64,000 nucleotides of DNA, taken from contig NZ_UIDD01000012.1 in assembly GCF_900497695.1 (NCBI RefSeq), positions 64,501 to 128,500 on the forward strand, in the 5' to 3' direction. The DNA comes from Pseudomonas wadenswilerensis. Lineage in GTDB: Bacteria; Pseudomonadota; Gammaproteobacteria; Pseudomonadales; Pseudomonadaceae. The notes beneath the pieces were generated by a model. It was not told where the DNA came from and searched no databases. It saw nothing but the letters and a program-made list of their open reading frames with translations. Position numbers and translations under genes: made by a program. This document shows positions 1-9,488 of this stretch, piece after piece; the first letter of the stretch is position 1; the number at the start of each line of letters is the position of its first letter.

Positions 1-1014
1 CTCATCGACACCCTGCAACGACGCCTGGCACGGGTGCTGACCAACCTGGCGCCGGCGCTGTCGTCCTGGGCTGAGGGCGACTTCAGCCAGGCCATTGCCC
101 TGGGCAGGAGCAACCGTGAAATGCATGACATCCAGGACTCGCTCAACCGCCTGCGTGTTTATCTGGTCGAGCTGGTCGGCACCATCCGCCACAACGCCGA
201 GCAGGTCGCCGGCAGCAGCCATGCCCTGGCCGGCATGAGCAGCGCCCTGCACGATGGCGCCGAACGCCAGGCCGGCGATACCGCGCAGATCCGCGATGCC
301 CTGGGCGAGCTGGAGGCGACCATCCTCCAGGTGGCCGGCGATGCCAGTCAGGCTGCCGACGCCAGCCACGATGCCGGGCGGGCGGTCGAGCAAGGCCAGG
401 CAGTGATCGGCCAGAGCCTGACCGGGCTGCGGGCGCTGGTCGACGAGGTGCAGGGCAACGCGCAGAGTATCGAACAGTTGGCCGAAGAGTCGGCAACCAT
501 CGGCGGCGTGCTGACGGTGATCCGCTCGATTGCCGAACAGACCAACCTGCTGGCCCTGAATGCCGCGATCGAGGCGGCGCGGGCCGGAGAAATGGGTCGT
601 GGGTTTGCCGTGGTCGCCGAAGAGGTGCGCTCCCTGGCGCAACGCACTACCGGCGCTACCGGTGAGATCCAGACGTTGATCGGCCGCTTGCAGCAGGCTG
701 CTCGTGAATCGGTTGAAGGCATGCGCGCCCAGCTCGAACATGCGCAAATCACCGCCGATCAGGCCCAGGCCGCGGATGGCGCGCTGGATGAAATTGTCGC
801 GGCGATCCAGACCATCTCTGCCACGGCGGTAAGGATTGCCGATGTCACCGCCCAGCAAAGCGGCGCGGTGAGCGAAATTCGCGATCACAGCGAGCGGATT
901 CATGGGTTGGGTGAAGACAACTTGCAGCGTATTGGTGAAGGCCGTGAGCAGGGTGAGCAGTTGCTCAGGCTGGGGGGTGAGCTGAATACGGCGGTGCGGG
1001 CGTTTCGACTCTGA
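1..1014 (+). CDS. methyl-accepting chemotaxis protein, C-terminal part (5' end outside window)
   Basis: The reading frame is open from base 1, so the gene starts before the window; the ligand-binding and membrane parts are missing. What remains is the cytoplasmic signalling half of a chemoreceptor. A short HAMP-like helix comes first, followed by a long coiled coil. The conserved hairpin tip is visible ([21 protein letters not shown], then [10 protein letters not shown]), which in this family binds CheW and CheA. The end, AVRAFRL, has no CheR-binding pentapeptide of the NWETF type. The sensed ligand cannot be told from this part. A REP pair follows the stop codon. Confidence 0.93.
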   Translation, partial: LIDTLQRRLARVLTNLAPALSSWAEGDFSQAIALGRSNREMHDIQDSLNRLRVYLVELVGTIRHNAEQVAGSSHALAGMSSALHDGAERQAGDTAQIRDALGELEATILQVAGDASQAADASHDAGRAVEQGQAVIGQSLTGLRALVDEVQGNAQSIEQLAEESATIGGVLTVIRSIAEQTNLLALNAAIEAARAGEMGRGFAVVAEEVRSLAQRTTGATGEIQTLIGRLQQAARESVEGMRAQLEHAQITADQAQAADGALDEIVAAIQTISATAVRIADVTAQQSGAVSEIRDHSERIHGLGEDNLQRIGEGREQGEQLLRLGGELNTAVRAFRL

Positions 1015-1033
1015 TCCGAGACGGTGACGCCAC

Positions 1034-1107
1034 CATCGCCGGCAAGGCCGGCTCCCACAGGGGATGTGTGTACTCCGAACCTGTGGGAGCTGGCCTTGCC
1101 AGCGATG
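1034..1107. repeat. REP pair (inverted)
   Basis: Two copies of the Pseudomonas putida-type REP palindrome face each other. The first reads CATCGCCGGCAAGGCCGGCT and the mate, after a 20-base spacer, ends in GCCAGCGATG. It lies between the chemoreceptor and dsbD. The same element recurs near 38.7, 42.3, 44.2, 47.0, 53.8, 57.5 and 58.8 kb. Confidence 0.93.
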
Positions 1108-1178
1108 CAGGCGCCGCGCAACTGCACGTAGCGGCTCAGTCCGTTATCATGCAGGCACTTTTGTCCTGCGAGACCGCC

Positions 1179-2969
1179 ATGCGCCGCCTGCTTTGCCTCC
1201 TGTTTCTGCTCCTGGCCTTGCCCGCCGTCGGCGCTGGCCTGCTCGACAATCGCCCCAGCGCCACCCTGGGCGCAGCGTCGCTGAACAACAGCGCCGATTT
1301 TCTGCCGGTGCACGAAGCCTTCAAGCTGAGCCTGGTGCAGGATGAAGGACAAACCCTGAAGCTGCGCTTCGTCGCCGCCGACGGCTACTACCTGTACCGC
1401 CACCGTTTCCAGTTCCGCAGCGAGCCTGCCGACATCGCCCTGGGTACCGCGCAGATTCCGCCCGGTGAAGCCAAGCACGACGAGTTCTTCGGCGATGTCG
1501 AGGTCTACCACGGCATCCTCGACATCGAGATCCCCCGCCCGGCCAACGAACAACGCCCCTTCACCCTGCTGGTGGGCTACCAGGGCTGCGCCGACAAGGG
1601 CCTGTGCTACCCGCCGGAAACCGCACGACTGAGCATCGATGGCGCCGCCGGCAGTGCGACGCCAGCCGCTGACGCCGCCGACAAAGCCGGTTGGGACTGG
1701 AAAAGCCTGCTGCTGTTCTTCCTCGCCGGCGTCGGCCTGACCTTCACGCCGTGCGTGTTGCCGATGCTGCCGATCCTCTCCGGCGTGGTGTTGCGCGGCC
1801 AGGTCGGCGGCGTGCGCGGGTTTGCCCTGTCGCTGGCCTATGTACTGCCAATGGCCGCCTGCTTCGCCCTGCTGGGCGCGCTGATGGGCCTGTTCGGCGC
1901 CGGCCTCAACCTGCAGGCGCGCCTGCAGTCGGCCTGGGTGCTGGTGCCGTTTTCGCTGTTCTTCGTGCTGTTCGCCCTGGCCATGTTCGGCCTGTTCGAG
2001 CTCAAGCTGCCCCATGCCATCAGCAGCCGCCTGGAGCGCCTGGTGGGCCAGACCAAGGGCGGTTCGCTGATCGGTGCGGCGATCCTCGGGGTGTTCTCCA
2101 GCCTGCTGGTATCGCCGTGCGTGTCGGCGCCACTGGCCGGCGCGCTGCTGTATATCAGCGCCAGTGGCGACGCGTTGGGCGGCGCGCTGAAACTGTTCGC
2201 CCTGGGCCTGGGCATGGGTGCGCCGCTGCTGCTGATCGCCACTGGCGGCGCTGCCTGGCTGCCAAAAAGCGGACCGTGGCTGGTGACGGTGAAAAACGCT
2301 ATCGGCGTACTGTTGCTGGGCCTGGCCATCGGCCTGCTCAGCCGCGTGCTGCCGGGGCAGGTTACGCTGTTGCTGGTCGGCCTGCTGGCCGCCGGTACCG
2401 CGGTGTTCCTCGGCGCCCTGGAGTTCACCGTGAAAACCACCCGCCAGCGCCTGGCACAACTGCTTGGCCTGGCTCTGCTGTTCTACGCCCTGGCCTGCTG
2501 GTACGGTGCCTTGAGCGGGCAGACCGACCCGCTGCGTCCGCTGCCTCAGGCTGGGATTGCCAGCACCGGCGCAACCTCCCAGGCCAGCAGCGCCAGCGAC
2601 TGGCAGACCATCACCACCCCGGCGGCGCTGGACAGCGCGCTGGCCGCAGCCAAGGCCGCCGGCCAGCCGGTGCTGCTGGACTGGTATGCCGACTGGTGCA
2701 TCAGCTGCAAAGTGATCGAGCACGAAGTACTCAATGCTCCGGCGGTGCAGCCGCAGCTCAAGGATTACAAGCTGTTGCGCTTCGATATTACCGAGAGCAA
2801 TGCCGAGCAGCGTGCCCTGCTCGACCGCTACCAACTGTTCGGCCCGCCTGCGCTGCTGTTCTTTGCCGCGAACGGCAGCGAAATCAGCGCCGATCGGCTA
2901 GTTGGCGAGATAAACGCCGGCGAATTCGCCGAGCATCTGACGCGCATTCGCGCCGATCTGGGTCTATAA
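1179..2969 (+). CDS. dsbD: thiol:disulfide interchange protein DsbD
   Basis: Inner-membrane protein that moves electrons from cytoplasmic thioredoxin to periplasmic disulfide isomerases and cytochrome c maturation proteins. All three family domains are present in 596 residues. A signal peptide (residues 1-19) is followed by the periplasmic alpha domain with Cys137 and Cys143 (GCADKGLC). The membrane domain (about 175-490) has TPCVLP at Cys192 and SPCVSAP at Cys314. The C-terminal thioredoxin-like gamma domain carries WCISC (Cys507, Cys510). I chose the ATG at 1179 because it starts directly at the signal peptide; the frame is open further upstream into the REP element, which is not protein-like. 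The nearest coding neighbour downstream is aroQ. Confidence 0.96.
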   Translation: MRRLLCLLFLLLALPAVGAGLLDNRPSATLGAASLNNSADFLPVHEAFKLSLVQDEGQTLKLRFVAADGYYLYRHRFQFRSEPADIALGTAQIPPGEAKHDEFFGDVEVYHGILDIEIPRPANEQRPFTLLVGYQGCADKGLCYPPETARLSIDGAAGSATPAADAADKAGWDWKSLLLFFLAGVGLTFTPCVLPMLPILSGVVLRGQVGGVRGFALSLAYVLPMAACFALLGALMGLFGAGLNLQARLQSAWVLVPFSLFFVLFALAMFGLFELKLPHAISSRLERLVGQTKGGSLIGAAILGVFSSLLVSPCVSAPLAGALLYISASGDALGGALKLFALGLGMGAPLLLIATGGAAWLPKSGPWLVTVKNAIGVLLLGLAIGLLSRVLPGQVTLLLVGLLAAGTAVFLGALEFTVKTTRQRLAQLLGLALLFYALACWYGALSGQTDPLRPLPQAGIASTGATSQASSASDWQTITTPAALDSALAAAKAAGQPVLLDWYADWCISCKVIEHEVLNAPAVQPQLKDYKLLRFDITESNAEQRALLDRYQLFGPPALLFFAANGSEISADRLVGEINAGEFAEHLTRIRADLGL

Positions 2970-2997
2970 CTTCCTCTGGCCGCTAAAAAGCCGGCTT

Positions 2998-3051
2998 CGA
3001 TGACCGAAATTAATAAATTAGTCACATATTTAGCGTGAATATCGGTCATCG
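2998..3051. promoter_or_regulatory. inverted repeat upstream of aroQ
   Basis: CGATGACCGA (2998-3007) and its exact reverse complement TCGGTCATCG (3042-3051) flank a 34-base AT-rich core. The element sits between the dsbD stop and the putative aroQ promoter. It could be an operator or a hairpin at the end of the dsbD transcript; there is no T-tract, so an intrinsic terminator is unlikely. Confidence 0.5.
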
Positions 3052-3071
3052 TGCTGGCTATTGCCGGCAAC

Positions 3072-3101
3072 TGGACAGTGCCCGCCGGTTTACGGCATAG
3101 T
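3072..3101 (+). promoter_or_regulatory. putative sigma-70 promoter of aroQ-accB-accC
   Basis: TGGACA (3072-3077) and CATAGT (3096-3101) are separated by 18 bases and lie 40 bases before the aroQ start. One and two mismatches from the consensus hexamers; prediction only. Confidence 0.4.
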
Positions 3102-3140
3102 CGCCGCGCAAAGTTTCCTAACGATAAAAAGGAACCACAG

Positions 3141-3593
3141 ATGGCAACGCTACTGGTGCTCCACGGCCCCAACCTGAACCTGCTCGGCACCCGCGAACCG
3201 GGCGTCTATGGCGCCGTGACCCTGGCCCAGATCAACCAGGACCTGGAGCAGCGCGCACGCGCCGCCGGCCATCACCTGCAGTACCTGCAAAGCAATGCCG
3301 AGTACGAATTGATCGACCGTATCCACGCGGCGCGCAGCGAAGGCGTGGACTTCATTCTGATCAATCCGGCGGCTTTCACACATACAAGTGTCGCATTACG
3401 TGACGCGTTGCTGGCGGTGAGCATCCCATTCATCGAAGTGCATCTGTCCAACGTGCACAAACGCGAACCTTTTCGCCATCACTCCTACTTCTCTGATGTC
3501 GCCGTAGGAGTGATTTGCGGCCTGGGCGCCACTGGCTACCGCCTGGCCCTGGAGTCTGCCCTGGAACACCTGGCTGCTAACGCAAAGCCCTGA
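3141..3593 (+). CDS. aroQ: type II 3-dehydroquinate dehydratase
   Basis: Cytosolic shikimate-pathway enzyme that dehydrates 3-dehydroquinate to 3-dehydroshikimate. At 150 residues it has the usual size of the type II (dodecameric) class. It opens with [13 protein letters not shown] and the catalytic tyrosine region (GVYG, Tyr23). The substrate-binding NPAAFTHTS and the catalytic histidine in EVHLSN (His101) follow. The start is the ATG preceded by AAAAGGA; an in-frame extension back to 3051 crosses the promoter region and is not supported. It is the first gene of an aroQ-accB-accC block, an arrangement common in Pseudomonas. Confidence 0.96.
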   Translation: MATLLVLHGPNLNLLGTREPGVYGAVTLAQINQDLEQRARAAGHHLQYLQSNAEYELIDRIHAARSEGVDFILINPAAFTHTSVALRDALLAVSIPFIEVHLSNVHKREPFRHHSYFSDVAVGVICGLGATGYRLALESALEHLAANAKP

Positions 3594-3692
3594 TGACGAG
3601 AACCTGGCCTGTAAGGCCGGGGCTCACAAGAAACGTTTGCTAACACGTTTTTATATTTACGCCCCTGACCGAACCTTGGGAGTTGATGATTA

Positions 3693-4151
3693 ATGGATAT
3701 CCGTAAAGTCAAGAAACTGATCGAACTGCTGGAAGAGTCTGGCATCGACGAGCTGGAGATCAAGGAAGGCGAAGAATCCGTACGGATCAGCCGCCACAGC
3801 AAGACTCCAGCCCAGCAGTACTACGCTCCGGCTCCAGTCGCCGCTCCTGTTGCCGCACCAGCCGCCGCCCCGGCCGCTGCCGCCGCTCCAGCCGAAGCCG
3901 CCGCACCAAAACTGAACGGCACCGTTGCCCGTTCGCCAATGGTCGGTACCTTCTACCGCAAAGCCTCGCCTGCCTCGCCAGCCTTCGTTGAAGTCGGCCA
4001 GACCGTGAAGAAAGGCGACACCCTGTGCATCGTCGAAGCCATGAAGATGATGAACCACATCGAAGCTGAAACCAGCGGTGTGATCGAGTCCATCCTGGTA
4101 GAAGACGGTCAGCCGGTTGAGTTCGACCAGCCGCTGTTCACCATCGTTTGA
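3693..4151 (+). CDS. accB: biotin carboxyl carrier protein of acetyl-CoA carboxylase
   Basis: Carries biotin between the biotin carboxylase AccC and the carboxyltransferase AccAD in the first step of fatty acid synthesis. The 152 residues comprise an N-terminal AccC-interacting helix, a flexible Ala/Pro-rich linker (about 44-72) and a C-terminal biotinyl domain. That domain contains EAMKMM with the biotinylated Lys118. A purine-rich site (GGGAG) precedes the ATG. The 17-base gap to accC shows they are co-transcribed. The 99-base leader after aroQ may hold a second promoter, but none is convincing. Confidence 0.97.
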   Translation: MDIRKVKKLIELLEESGIDELEIKEGEESVRISRHSKTPAQQYYAPAPVAAPVAAPAAAPAAAAAPAEAAAPKLNGTVARSPMVGTFYRKASPASPAFVEVGQTVKKGDTLCIVEAMKMMNHIEAETSGVIESILVEDGQPVEFDQPLFTIV

Positions 4152-4168
4152 ACCGCGGAGAGCCAACG

Positions 4169-5524
4169 ATGTCTGCGAAGCTGGAAAAAGTCCTGATTGC
4201 CAACCGCGGGGAAATTGCCCTGCGGATCCTGCGTGCCTGCAAAGAGCTGGGCATCAAGACCGTCGCCGTACACTCCACGGCTGACCGCGAACTGATGCAC
4301 CTGGGCCTGGCAGACGAGTCGGTCTGCATCGGTCCGGCTTCGGCCAGCCAGTCCTACCTGCACATCCCGGCGATCATCGCCGCGGCCGAAGTGACCGGCG
4401 CTACCGCCATTCACCCAGGCTATGGTTTCCTCGCGGAAAACGCCGACTTCGCCGAGCAGGTCGAGAACTCCGGCTTTGCCTTCATCGGCCCGAAAGCCGA
4501 CACCATTCGCCTGATGGGCGACAAGGTATCGGCCAAGGACGCGATGATCAAAACCGGCGTTCCGACCGTACCGGGTTCCGACGGCCCGCTGCCGGAAGAC
4601 GAAGAAGAAGCCCTGCGCATTGGCCGTGAAGTCGGCTACCCGGTGATCATCAAGGCCGCCGGTGGCGGTGGTGGTCGCGGCATGCGCGTGGTGCACAAGG
4701 AAGAGGACCTGATCGCCTCGGCCAAGCTGACCCGCACCGAAGCCGGCGCCGCGTTCGGCAACCCGATGGTCTACCTCGAGAAGTTCCTGACCAACCCACG
4801 TCACGTGGAAGTCCAGGTCCTGTCCGACGGCCAGGGCAATGCCGTGCACCTGGGTGACCGCGACTGCTCGTTGCAGCGCCGCCACCAGAAGGTACTGGAA
4901 GAAGCACCGGCCCCAGGTATCGACGAGAAAGCCCGCCAGGAAGTCTTCAAGCGCTGCGTCGATGCCTGCATCGAGATCGGCTACCGTGGCGCTGGCACCT
5001 TCGAGTTCCTCTACGAAAACGGCAGTTTCTACTTCATCGAAATGAACACCCGTGTTCAGGTGGAGCACCCGGTTTCGGAGATGGTCACCGGTATCGACAT
5101 CGTCAAGGAGATGCTCAGCATCGCCGCTGGCAACAAGCTGTCGTTCACCCAGGATGACGTGGTGATTCGTGGTCACTCCCTGGAGTGCCGGATCAACGCC
5201 GAAGACCCGAAGAAGTTCATCCCGAGCCCAGGCACGGTCAAGCATTTCCACGCCCCGGGTGGCAACGGCGTTCGCGTCGATTCGCACCTGTACAGCGGTT
5301 ACGCGGTTCCCCCGAACTACGACTCGCTGATCGGCAAGCTGATCACCTATGGCAAGGACCGCGACGAAGCCATGGCGCGCATGCGCAATGCCCTGGACGA
5401 GATCGTCGTCGACGGCATCAAGACCAACATCCCGCTGCACCGCGACCTGGTGCGTGATGAAGGTTTCTGCAAAGGCGGCGTCAACATTCACTATCTGGAA
5501 CACAAACTGGCTAACCAGGAGTGA
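4169..5524 (+). CDS. accC: biotin carboxylase subunit of acetyl-CoA carboxylase
   Basis: ATP-grasp enzyme that carboxylates the biotin on AccB. It is 451 residues long, close to the E. coli protein. The N-terminus [14 protein letters not shown], the glycine-rich ATP loop [11 protein letters not shown], and [14 protein letters not shown] of the active site are all present. I chose the ATG at 4169 with GCGGAG upstream instead of the in-frame ATG at 4148, which overlaps the accB stop and adds residues not found in the family. An intrinsic terminator follows directly, closing the aroQ-accBC unit. Confidence 0.97.
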   Translation: MSAKLEKVLIANRGEIALRILRACKELGIKTVAVHSTADRELMHLGLADESVCIGPASASQSYLHIPAIIAAAEVTGATAIHPGYGFLAENADFAEQVENSGFAFIGPKADTIRLMGDKVSAKDAMIKTGVPTVPGSDGPLPEDEEEALRIGREVGYPVIIKAAGGGGGRGMRVVHKEEDLIASAKLTRTEAGAAFGNPMVYLEKFLTNPRHVEVQVLSDGQGNAVHLGDRDCSLQRRHQKVLEEAPAPGIDEKARQEVFKRCVDACIEIGYRGAGTFEFLYENGSFYFIEMNTRVQVEHPVSEMVTGIDIVKEMLSIAAGNKLSFTQDDVVIRGHSLECRINAEDPKKFIPSPGTVKHFHAPGGNGVRVDSHLYSGYAVPPNYDSLIGKLITYGKDRDEAMARMRNALDEIVVDGIKTNIPLHRDLVRDEGFCKGGVNIHYLEHKLANQE

Positions 5525-5538
5525 TTCGGCAGTGATGT

Positions 5539-5575
5539 AAAAAAGACCCCGGTCCCGTGACCGGGGTCTTTTTTT
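5539..5575 (+). terminator. intrinsic terminator after accC
   Basis: Perfect stem AAGACCCCGGTC / GACCGGGGTCTT with a short CCGT loop, flanked by A and T tracts. Confidence 0.95.
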
Positions 5576-5677
5576 GGGGCTCCCACAGGGTTCCCACAAA
5601 CCCCTCGTACTCAAGTAAACTGGCGGGCTTCTCGCAGCCTCGGGCTGCCCCTGTAGATTTTTCCAAAGGTGCCCGCC

Positions 5678-6556
5678 ATGCCTTGGCTGCAAGTACGTCT
5701 GGCCATCAGCCCGGAACAAGCCGAAACCTATGAAGATGCCCTGCTCGAAGTAGGCGCCGTTTCGGTCACCTTCATGGATGCCGAAGATCAGCCGATCTTC
5801 GAACCGGACCTCAACACCACCCCGCTGTGGTCGCATACCCATCTGCTGGCACTGTTCGAAGCCGATACCGACGCCAGCGCGGTGTTCGCCCACCTGCAGT
5901 TGCTGACCGGCGCCGAACTGCCGGAGCACCAGGCCGAAGTCATCGAGGACCAGGACTGGGAACGCAGCTGGATGGACAACTTCCAGCCGATGCGTTTCGG
6001 CCAGCGCCTGTGGATCGTGCCAAGCTGGCATGCGGCGCCCGAGCCCGAGGCGGTCAACCTGCTGCTTGATCCGGGCCTGGCCTTCGGCACCGGCACCCAC
6101 CCAACCACCGCCTTGTGCCTGGAATGGCTCGACGGCCAGGACCTGAACGGCACTCAGGTGCTCGATTTCGGTTGCGGTTCAGGCATCCTCGCCATTGCCG
6201 CGTTGCTGCTGGGCGCCCGCGAAGCGGTCGGTACCGACATCGACGTGCAGGCCCTGGAAGCCTCGCGCGACAACGCCGGGCGCAACGGCATCGCCGACGA
6301 GAAATTCGCCCTGTACCTGCCCGAGCACATGCCGGCCATGCAGGCCGACGTGCTGGTTGCCAACATTCTGGCCGGCCCGCTGGTATCGCTGGCCCCGCAA
6401 CTGTCCGGGCTGGTACGTCCGGGTGGCCTGCTGGCGCTGTCGGGGATTCTCGCCGAACAGGGTGAAGAAGTCGCCGCGGCCTACGCCAAGGACTTCGACC
6501 TCGACCCGATCGCCGTACGCGATGGCTGGGTACGCATCAGTGGTCGCCGCCGCTAA
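5678..6556 (+). CDS. prmA: ribosomal protein L11 methyltransferase
   Basis: SAM-dependent enzyme that methylates lysines and the N-terminus of ribosomal protein L11. It has 292 residues, the usual length. An N-terminal L11-recognition domain contains [15 protein letters not shown], and the class I methyltransferase fold has [15 protein letters not shown] (about residues 160-175). Later motifs include [11 protein letters not shown], the NxLxxxL signature of PrmA. The ATG at 5678 follows AAAGGT; the upstream in-frame ATG at 5669 is less well placed. A terminator separates it from accC. The next gene starts 40 bases downstream. Confidence 0.96.
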   Translation: MPWLQVRLAISPEQAETYEDALLEVGAVSVTFMDAEDQPIFEPDLNTTPLWSHTHLLALFEADTDASAVFAHLQLLTGAELPEHQAEVIEDQDWERSWMDNFQPMRFGQRLWIVPSWHAAPEPEAVNLLLDPGLAFGTGTHPTTALCLEWLDGQDLNGTQVLDFGCGSGILAIAALLLGAREAVGTDIDVQALEASRDNAGRNGIADEKFALYLPEHMPAMQADVLVANILAGPLVSLAPQLSGLVRPGGLLALSGILAEQGEEVAAAYAKDFDLDPIAVRDGWVRISGRRR

Positions 6557-6596
6557 GTGCGCCTAGAATAACCTTCTGCATAACCCGGACCGCCGC

Positions 6597-7862
6597 ATGA
6601 CCGACAGTTTCGTCACCCAGTGCCCGCATTGCCAGACCAGCTTTCGCGTCAGCCACAATCAGCTGAGCGTGGCCCGCGGTGTGGTGCGTTGCGGCGCCTG
6701 CCTGCAAGTGTTCAACGCCGCCCGGCAACTGCTGGAGCAAAGCGCGGCGCAGAACCCGCCTGCGCAGCCGGCGCCGGTCGAGCCTGTGGTGGAGCCCGCG
6801 CAAGCGCCCAGCCAGCACGAGTGGAGCGCCGCAGAACTGGACCTCGACCAGCTCGATCTGGATCAGGAACTGGCGCGCCTGGAACAGCGCGAAATCCAGC
6901 CGACGACCGAGTTCAAGGCCGCCGCCCCGCGCGAAGACAGCCTCAGCGCGCACCGCGACAGCCCCGAGCAGGACGACCAGCACTGGCCCGACAGCCTGTT
7001 CAGCAGCCCGGCCTCCGAGCGCGAACAACTCATTGCCGAGCTCGACGAGCCACAGCCACCGCTGATCGAACAGGAAGCCCTGGACCTCGCGCCGGCACCG
7101 GGCGAGCGCACCGAGCCTTCGCTGTCGCTGGATGTACTCGACGACGATCTCGATGCCCCGGCACCACCCGCGCAGCCGCTGCATGCCGATGATGACGAAC
7201 TGCCCGGCGAACGTTTGTCGGCCCGGGAGCCTGACGACGACCTGGACAACCCCGAGCCTGAGCTGGTCGAACGCCGCGAACCAGGCCTGGGCCCGAGCGG
7301 CCGCCGCGCTGACCGCAAGGAGCCGCTGCTCGACCTGGTCGACGACCCGATTCAGCTCGGCTGGCAGAAACCCAAGGTCAACTGGGGCAAGCGCCTACTG
7401 TGGATCTTGCTGATCCTGCTGGCTGCCGCGGCGCTGGCCGGCCAGTACATCTGGTACCAGTTCGACGAACTGGCCCGCCAGGACCGTTACCGTCCATGGT
7501 TCCAGACGATCTGCCCGACCGTCGGTTGCCAGGTGCCGTCGCGGGTCGACATTGCCCGGATCAAGAGCAGCAACCTGGTGGTGCGCAGCCACCCGGACTT
7601 CAACGGTGCATTGATCGTCGACGCGATCATCTACAACCGTGCGCCCTTCTCCCAGCCGTTCCCGCTGCTGGAACTGCGCTTTGCCGACCTCAATGGCCAG
7701 TTGATCGCCAGCCGCCGCTTCAAGCCCACCGAGTACCTCAGCGGCGAGTTGGCCGGCAAGGGCGAAATGCCCAGCCAGACGCCGATCCACATCGCCCTGG
7801 ACATCCTCGACCCGGGCCCCAAGGCAGTCAACTACAGCCTGTCATTCCGGTCCCCGGAATAA
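6597..7862 (+). CDS. zinc-ribbon and DUF3426 membrane protein
   Basis: Unknown function; the architecture is well recognised in Pseudomonas. Residues 8-40 form an MJ0042-type zinc ribbon with two Cys pairs (CPHC and CGAC). A long acidic, Asp/Glu/Pro-rich, probably disordered region follows (about 45-260). A single transmembrane helix (LLWILLILLAAAALAG) comes at about 265-285, then a C-terminal DUF3426 domain predicted to lie outside the cytoplasm. The topology suggests a cytoplasmic metal- or nucleic-acid-binding ribbon tethered to a periplasmic domain. It follows prmA and may share its transcript. The product name is domain-based only. Confidence 0.88.
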   Translation: MTDSFVTQCPHCQTSFRVSHNQLSVARGVVRCGACLQVFNAARQLLEQSAAQNPPAQPAPVEPVVEPAQAPSQHEWSAAELDLDQLDLDQELARLEQREIQPTTEFKAAAPREDSLSAHRDSPEQDDQHWPDSLFSSPASEREQLIAELDEPQPPLIEQEALDLAPAPGERTEPSLSLDVLDDDLDAPAPPAQPLHADDDELPGERLSAREPDDDLDNPEPELVERREPGLGPSGRRADRKEPLLDLVDDPIQLGWQKPKVNWGKRLLWILLILLAAAALAGQYIWYQFDELARQDRYRPWFQTICPTVGCQVPSRVDIARIKSSNLVVRSHPDFNGALIVDAIIYNRAPFSQPFPLLELRFADLNGQLIASRRFKPTEYLSGELAGKGEMPSQTPIHIALDILDPGPKAVNYSLSFRSPE

Positions 7863-7873
7863 CAGGCGAGCGG

Positions 7874-7955
7874 CAAGCTGCAAGCTTCAAGCCACAAGGA
7901 AAAGCAGCCCCATACGCTGATCCGTTTTTACTTGCGGCTTGAAGCTTGCAGCTTG
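7874..7955. repeat. 25-bp inverted repeat (AAGCTGCAAGCTT type)
   Basis: CAAGCTGCAAGCTTCAAGCC starts at 7874. The whole 25-base arm (7874-7898) matches the reverse complement of 7931-7955 at 24 of 25 positions, with a 32-base loop. It lies between the DUF3426 gene and dusB. A related element flanks the purH-purD gap. It is not a REP of the kind seen elsewhere in the window. Confidence 0.85.
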
Positions 7956-7996
7956 AGGCTTAAAGCCAACTGTTCAGATTTTATCCAAATCCATCT

Positions 7997-8024
7997 TTAT
8001 CCGGTCACCGAGAGCGGGTATCAT
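7997..8024 (+). promoter_or_regulatory. weak putative promoter of dusB-fis
   Basis: TTATCC (7997-8002) and TATCAT (8019-8024) with a 16-base spacer, about 50 bases before dusB. The -35 match is poor, so this is only a candidate. Confidence 0.25.
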
Positions 8025-8075
8025 GCCAACCCTTTTTCGAACTCTAATGATCCGGCCCCACAACAGGGAACTCCT

Positions 8076-9089
8076 ATGTCGGCGGTACGCATCGGCCCAT
8101 ACACACTGCAGAACGCCCTGATCCTCGCGCCGATGGCCGGGGTCACGGACCAGCCCTTTCGTCAGTTGTGCCGGCGAATGGGTGCAGGCCTGGTGGTGTC
8201 GGAGATGGTCAGCAGCGACATGAGCCTGTGGAACAGCCGCAAGTCGCGCCTGCGCATGATTCACGAAGGTGATCCCGAGCCACGCTCGGTACAGATCGCC
8301 GGTGGTGACGCGCAGATGCTCGCAGCAGCGGCCCGGGCCAATGTCGAGGCCGGCGCACAGATCATCGACATCAACATGGGCTGCCCGGCAAAAAAAGTCT
8401 GCAACAAGGCCGCAGGCTCTGCTTTATTGAAAGATGAAGCCCTGGTCAGCGAAATCCTCCACGCGGTGGTTGCCGCCGTGGACGTGCCGGTCACGCTGAA
8501 GATCCGTACCGGCTGGGACAGGGCCAACAAGAACGGCCTGACTGTGGCGAGGATCGCCGAGCAGGCCGGGATCCAGGCACTGGCGGTACATGGACGCACA
8601 CGCGCCGACCTCTACACCGGTGAAGCCGAATACGACACCATCGCGGCGATCAAGCAGGCGGTGTCGATCCCGGTTTTTGCCAATGGCGATATCACTTCGC
8701 CAGAAAAGGCCCGGGCGGTGCTGGATGCCACCGGGGCCGACGGTCTGCTGATTGGCCGGGCTGCCCAGGGGCGGCCATGGATCTTTCGCGAGATCGAGCA
8801 TTACCTGCGCACCGGCGAAAAACTGCCGGCGCCGCATCTGGACGAAGTGGAACGAATTCTGCTGGAGCACCTGACCGCGTTGCACGCCTTCTACGGCGAT
8901 GTGATGGGCGTACGTATCGCCCGCAAGCACGTTGGTTGGTACCTGGCAACGCTACCGGGCGCCAAGGAGTTTCGCGCCCAGTTCAACCGTTTGGAAGACA
9001 CGCAAGCGCAGTGCGCCAACGTTCGCAGCTTCTTCAGCGAACGTGAACAGAGCCTTGAGACAGAGGACGGACAAGGGGTGGCCGCATGA
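8076..9089 (+). CDS. dusB: tRNA-dihydrouridine synthase B
   Basis: FMN enzyme that reduces specific uridines in the tRNA D-loop to dihydrouridine. The 337-residue protein shows [13 protein letters not shown] near the N-terminus and [19 protein letters not shown] with the catalytic cysteine. It also has the FMN-binding [15 protein letters not shown] and [12 protein letters not shown] chose the ATG at 8076, where family similarity begins; the frame is open 144 bases further upstream. Its last four bases overlap the fis start. The dusB-fis operon is conserved in gammaproteobacteria, and fis translation is probably coupled. Confidence 0.96.
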   Translation: MSAVRIGPYTLQNALILAPMAGVTDQPFRQLCRRMGAGLVVSEMVSSDMSLWNSRKSRLRMIHEGDPEPRSVQIAGGDAQMLAAAARANVEAGAQIIDINMGCPAKKVCNKAAGSALLKDEALVSEILHAVVAAVDVPVTLKIRTGWDRANKNGLTVARIAEQAGIQALAVHGRTRADLYTGEAEYDTIAAIKQAVSIPVFANGDITSPEKARAVLDATGADGLLIGRAAQGRPWIFREIEHYLRTGEKLPAPHLDEVERILLEHLTALHAFYGDVMGVRIARKHVGWYLATLPGAKEFRAQFNRLEDTQAQCANVRSFFSEREQSLETEDGQGVAA

Positions 9090-9406
9090 CGATGATGACC
9101 GAGACTTTAGTGAGTGGAACAACGCCCGTGAGCGACAACGTCAACCTGAAACAGCACCTGAATACGCCGAGCGAAGAGGGTCAGACCCTTCGCGGCAGTG
9201 TGGAAAAGGCGCTGCACAACTATTTCGCCCATCTTGAGGGCGCGGCCGTCACGGACGTGTACAACCTGGTGCTCTCGGAAGTCGAAGCGCCGTTGCTCGA
9301 AAGCGTAATGAACTACGTCAAGGGTAACCAGACCAAGGCCAGCGAGCTGCTCGGGCTCAACCGCGGCACCTTGCGCAAGAAACTCAAGCAGTACGATTTA
9401 TTGTAA
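9086..9406 (+). CDS. fis: nucleoid-associated DNA-binding protein Fis
   Basis: Small homodimeric DNA-bending protein that shapes the nucleoid and activates stable RNA promoters. The 106 residues match the Pseudomonas form closely. The C-terminal helix-turn-helix reads [20 protein letters not shown]. The ATG overlaps the dusB stop (ATGA), as expected for a coupled operon. An intrinsic terminator follows within 20 bases of the stop. Confidence 0.97.
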   Translation: MTMMTETLVSGTTPVSDNVNLKQHLNTPSEEGQTLRGSVEKALHNYFAHLEGAAVTDVYNLVLSEVEAPLLESVMNYVKGNQTKASELLGLNRGTLRKKLKQYDLL

Positions 9407-9423
9407 GCAAGCATCCAAACCAG

Positions 9424-9459
9424 AAAAGGCGGCTCCCATTCGATGAGGTCGCCTTTTTT
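9424..9459 (+). terminator. intrinsic terminator after fis
   Basis: AAAAGGCG (9424-9431) pairs with CGCCTTTT (9450-9457), followed by more T. The loop is long (18 bases) but can pair partly. Confidence 0.8.
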
Positions 9460-9488
9460 GCTGACTCCACCGCGTTATGGAATCTGAA

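Noticed and set aside
900-2834. 644-codon open frame on the minus strand, Gln/Gly/Ala-rich
   Set aside because: It is antisense to dsbD, which has all family motifs; the composition is typical of high-GC shadow frames and there is no ribosome site.
4109-6100. 663-codon minus-strand open frame across accB, accC and prmA
   Set aside because: Shadow of three certain genes; it even crosses the accC terminator.
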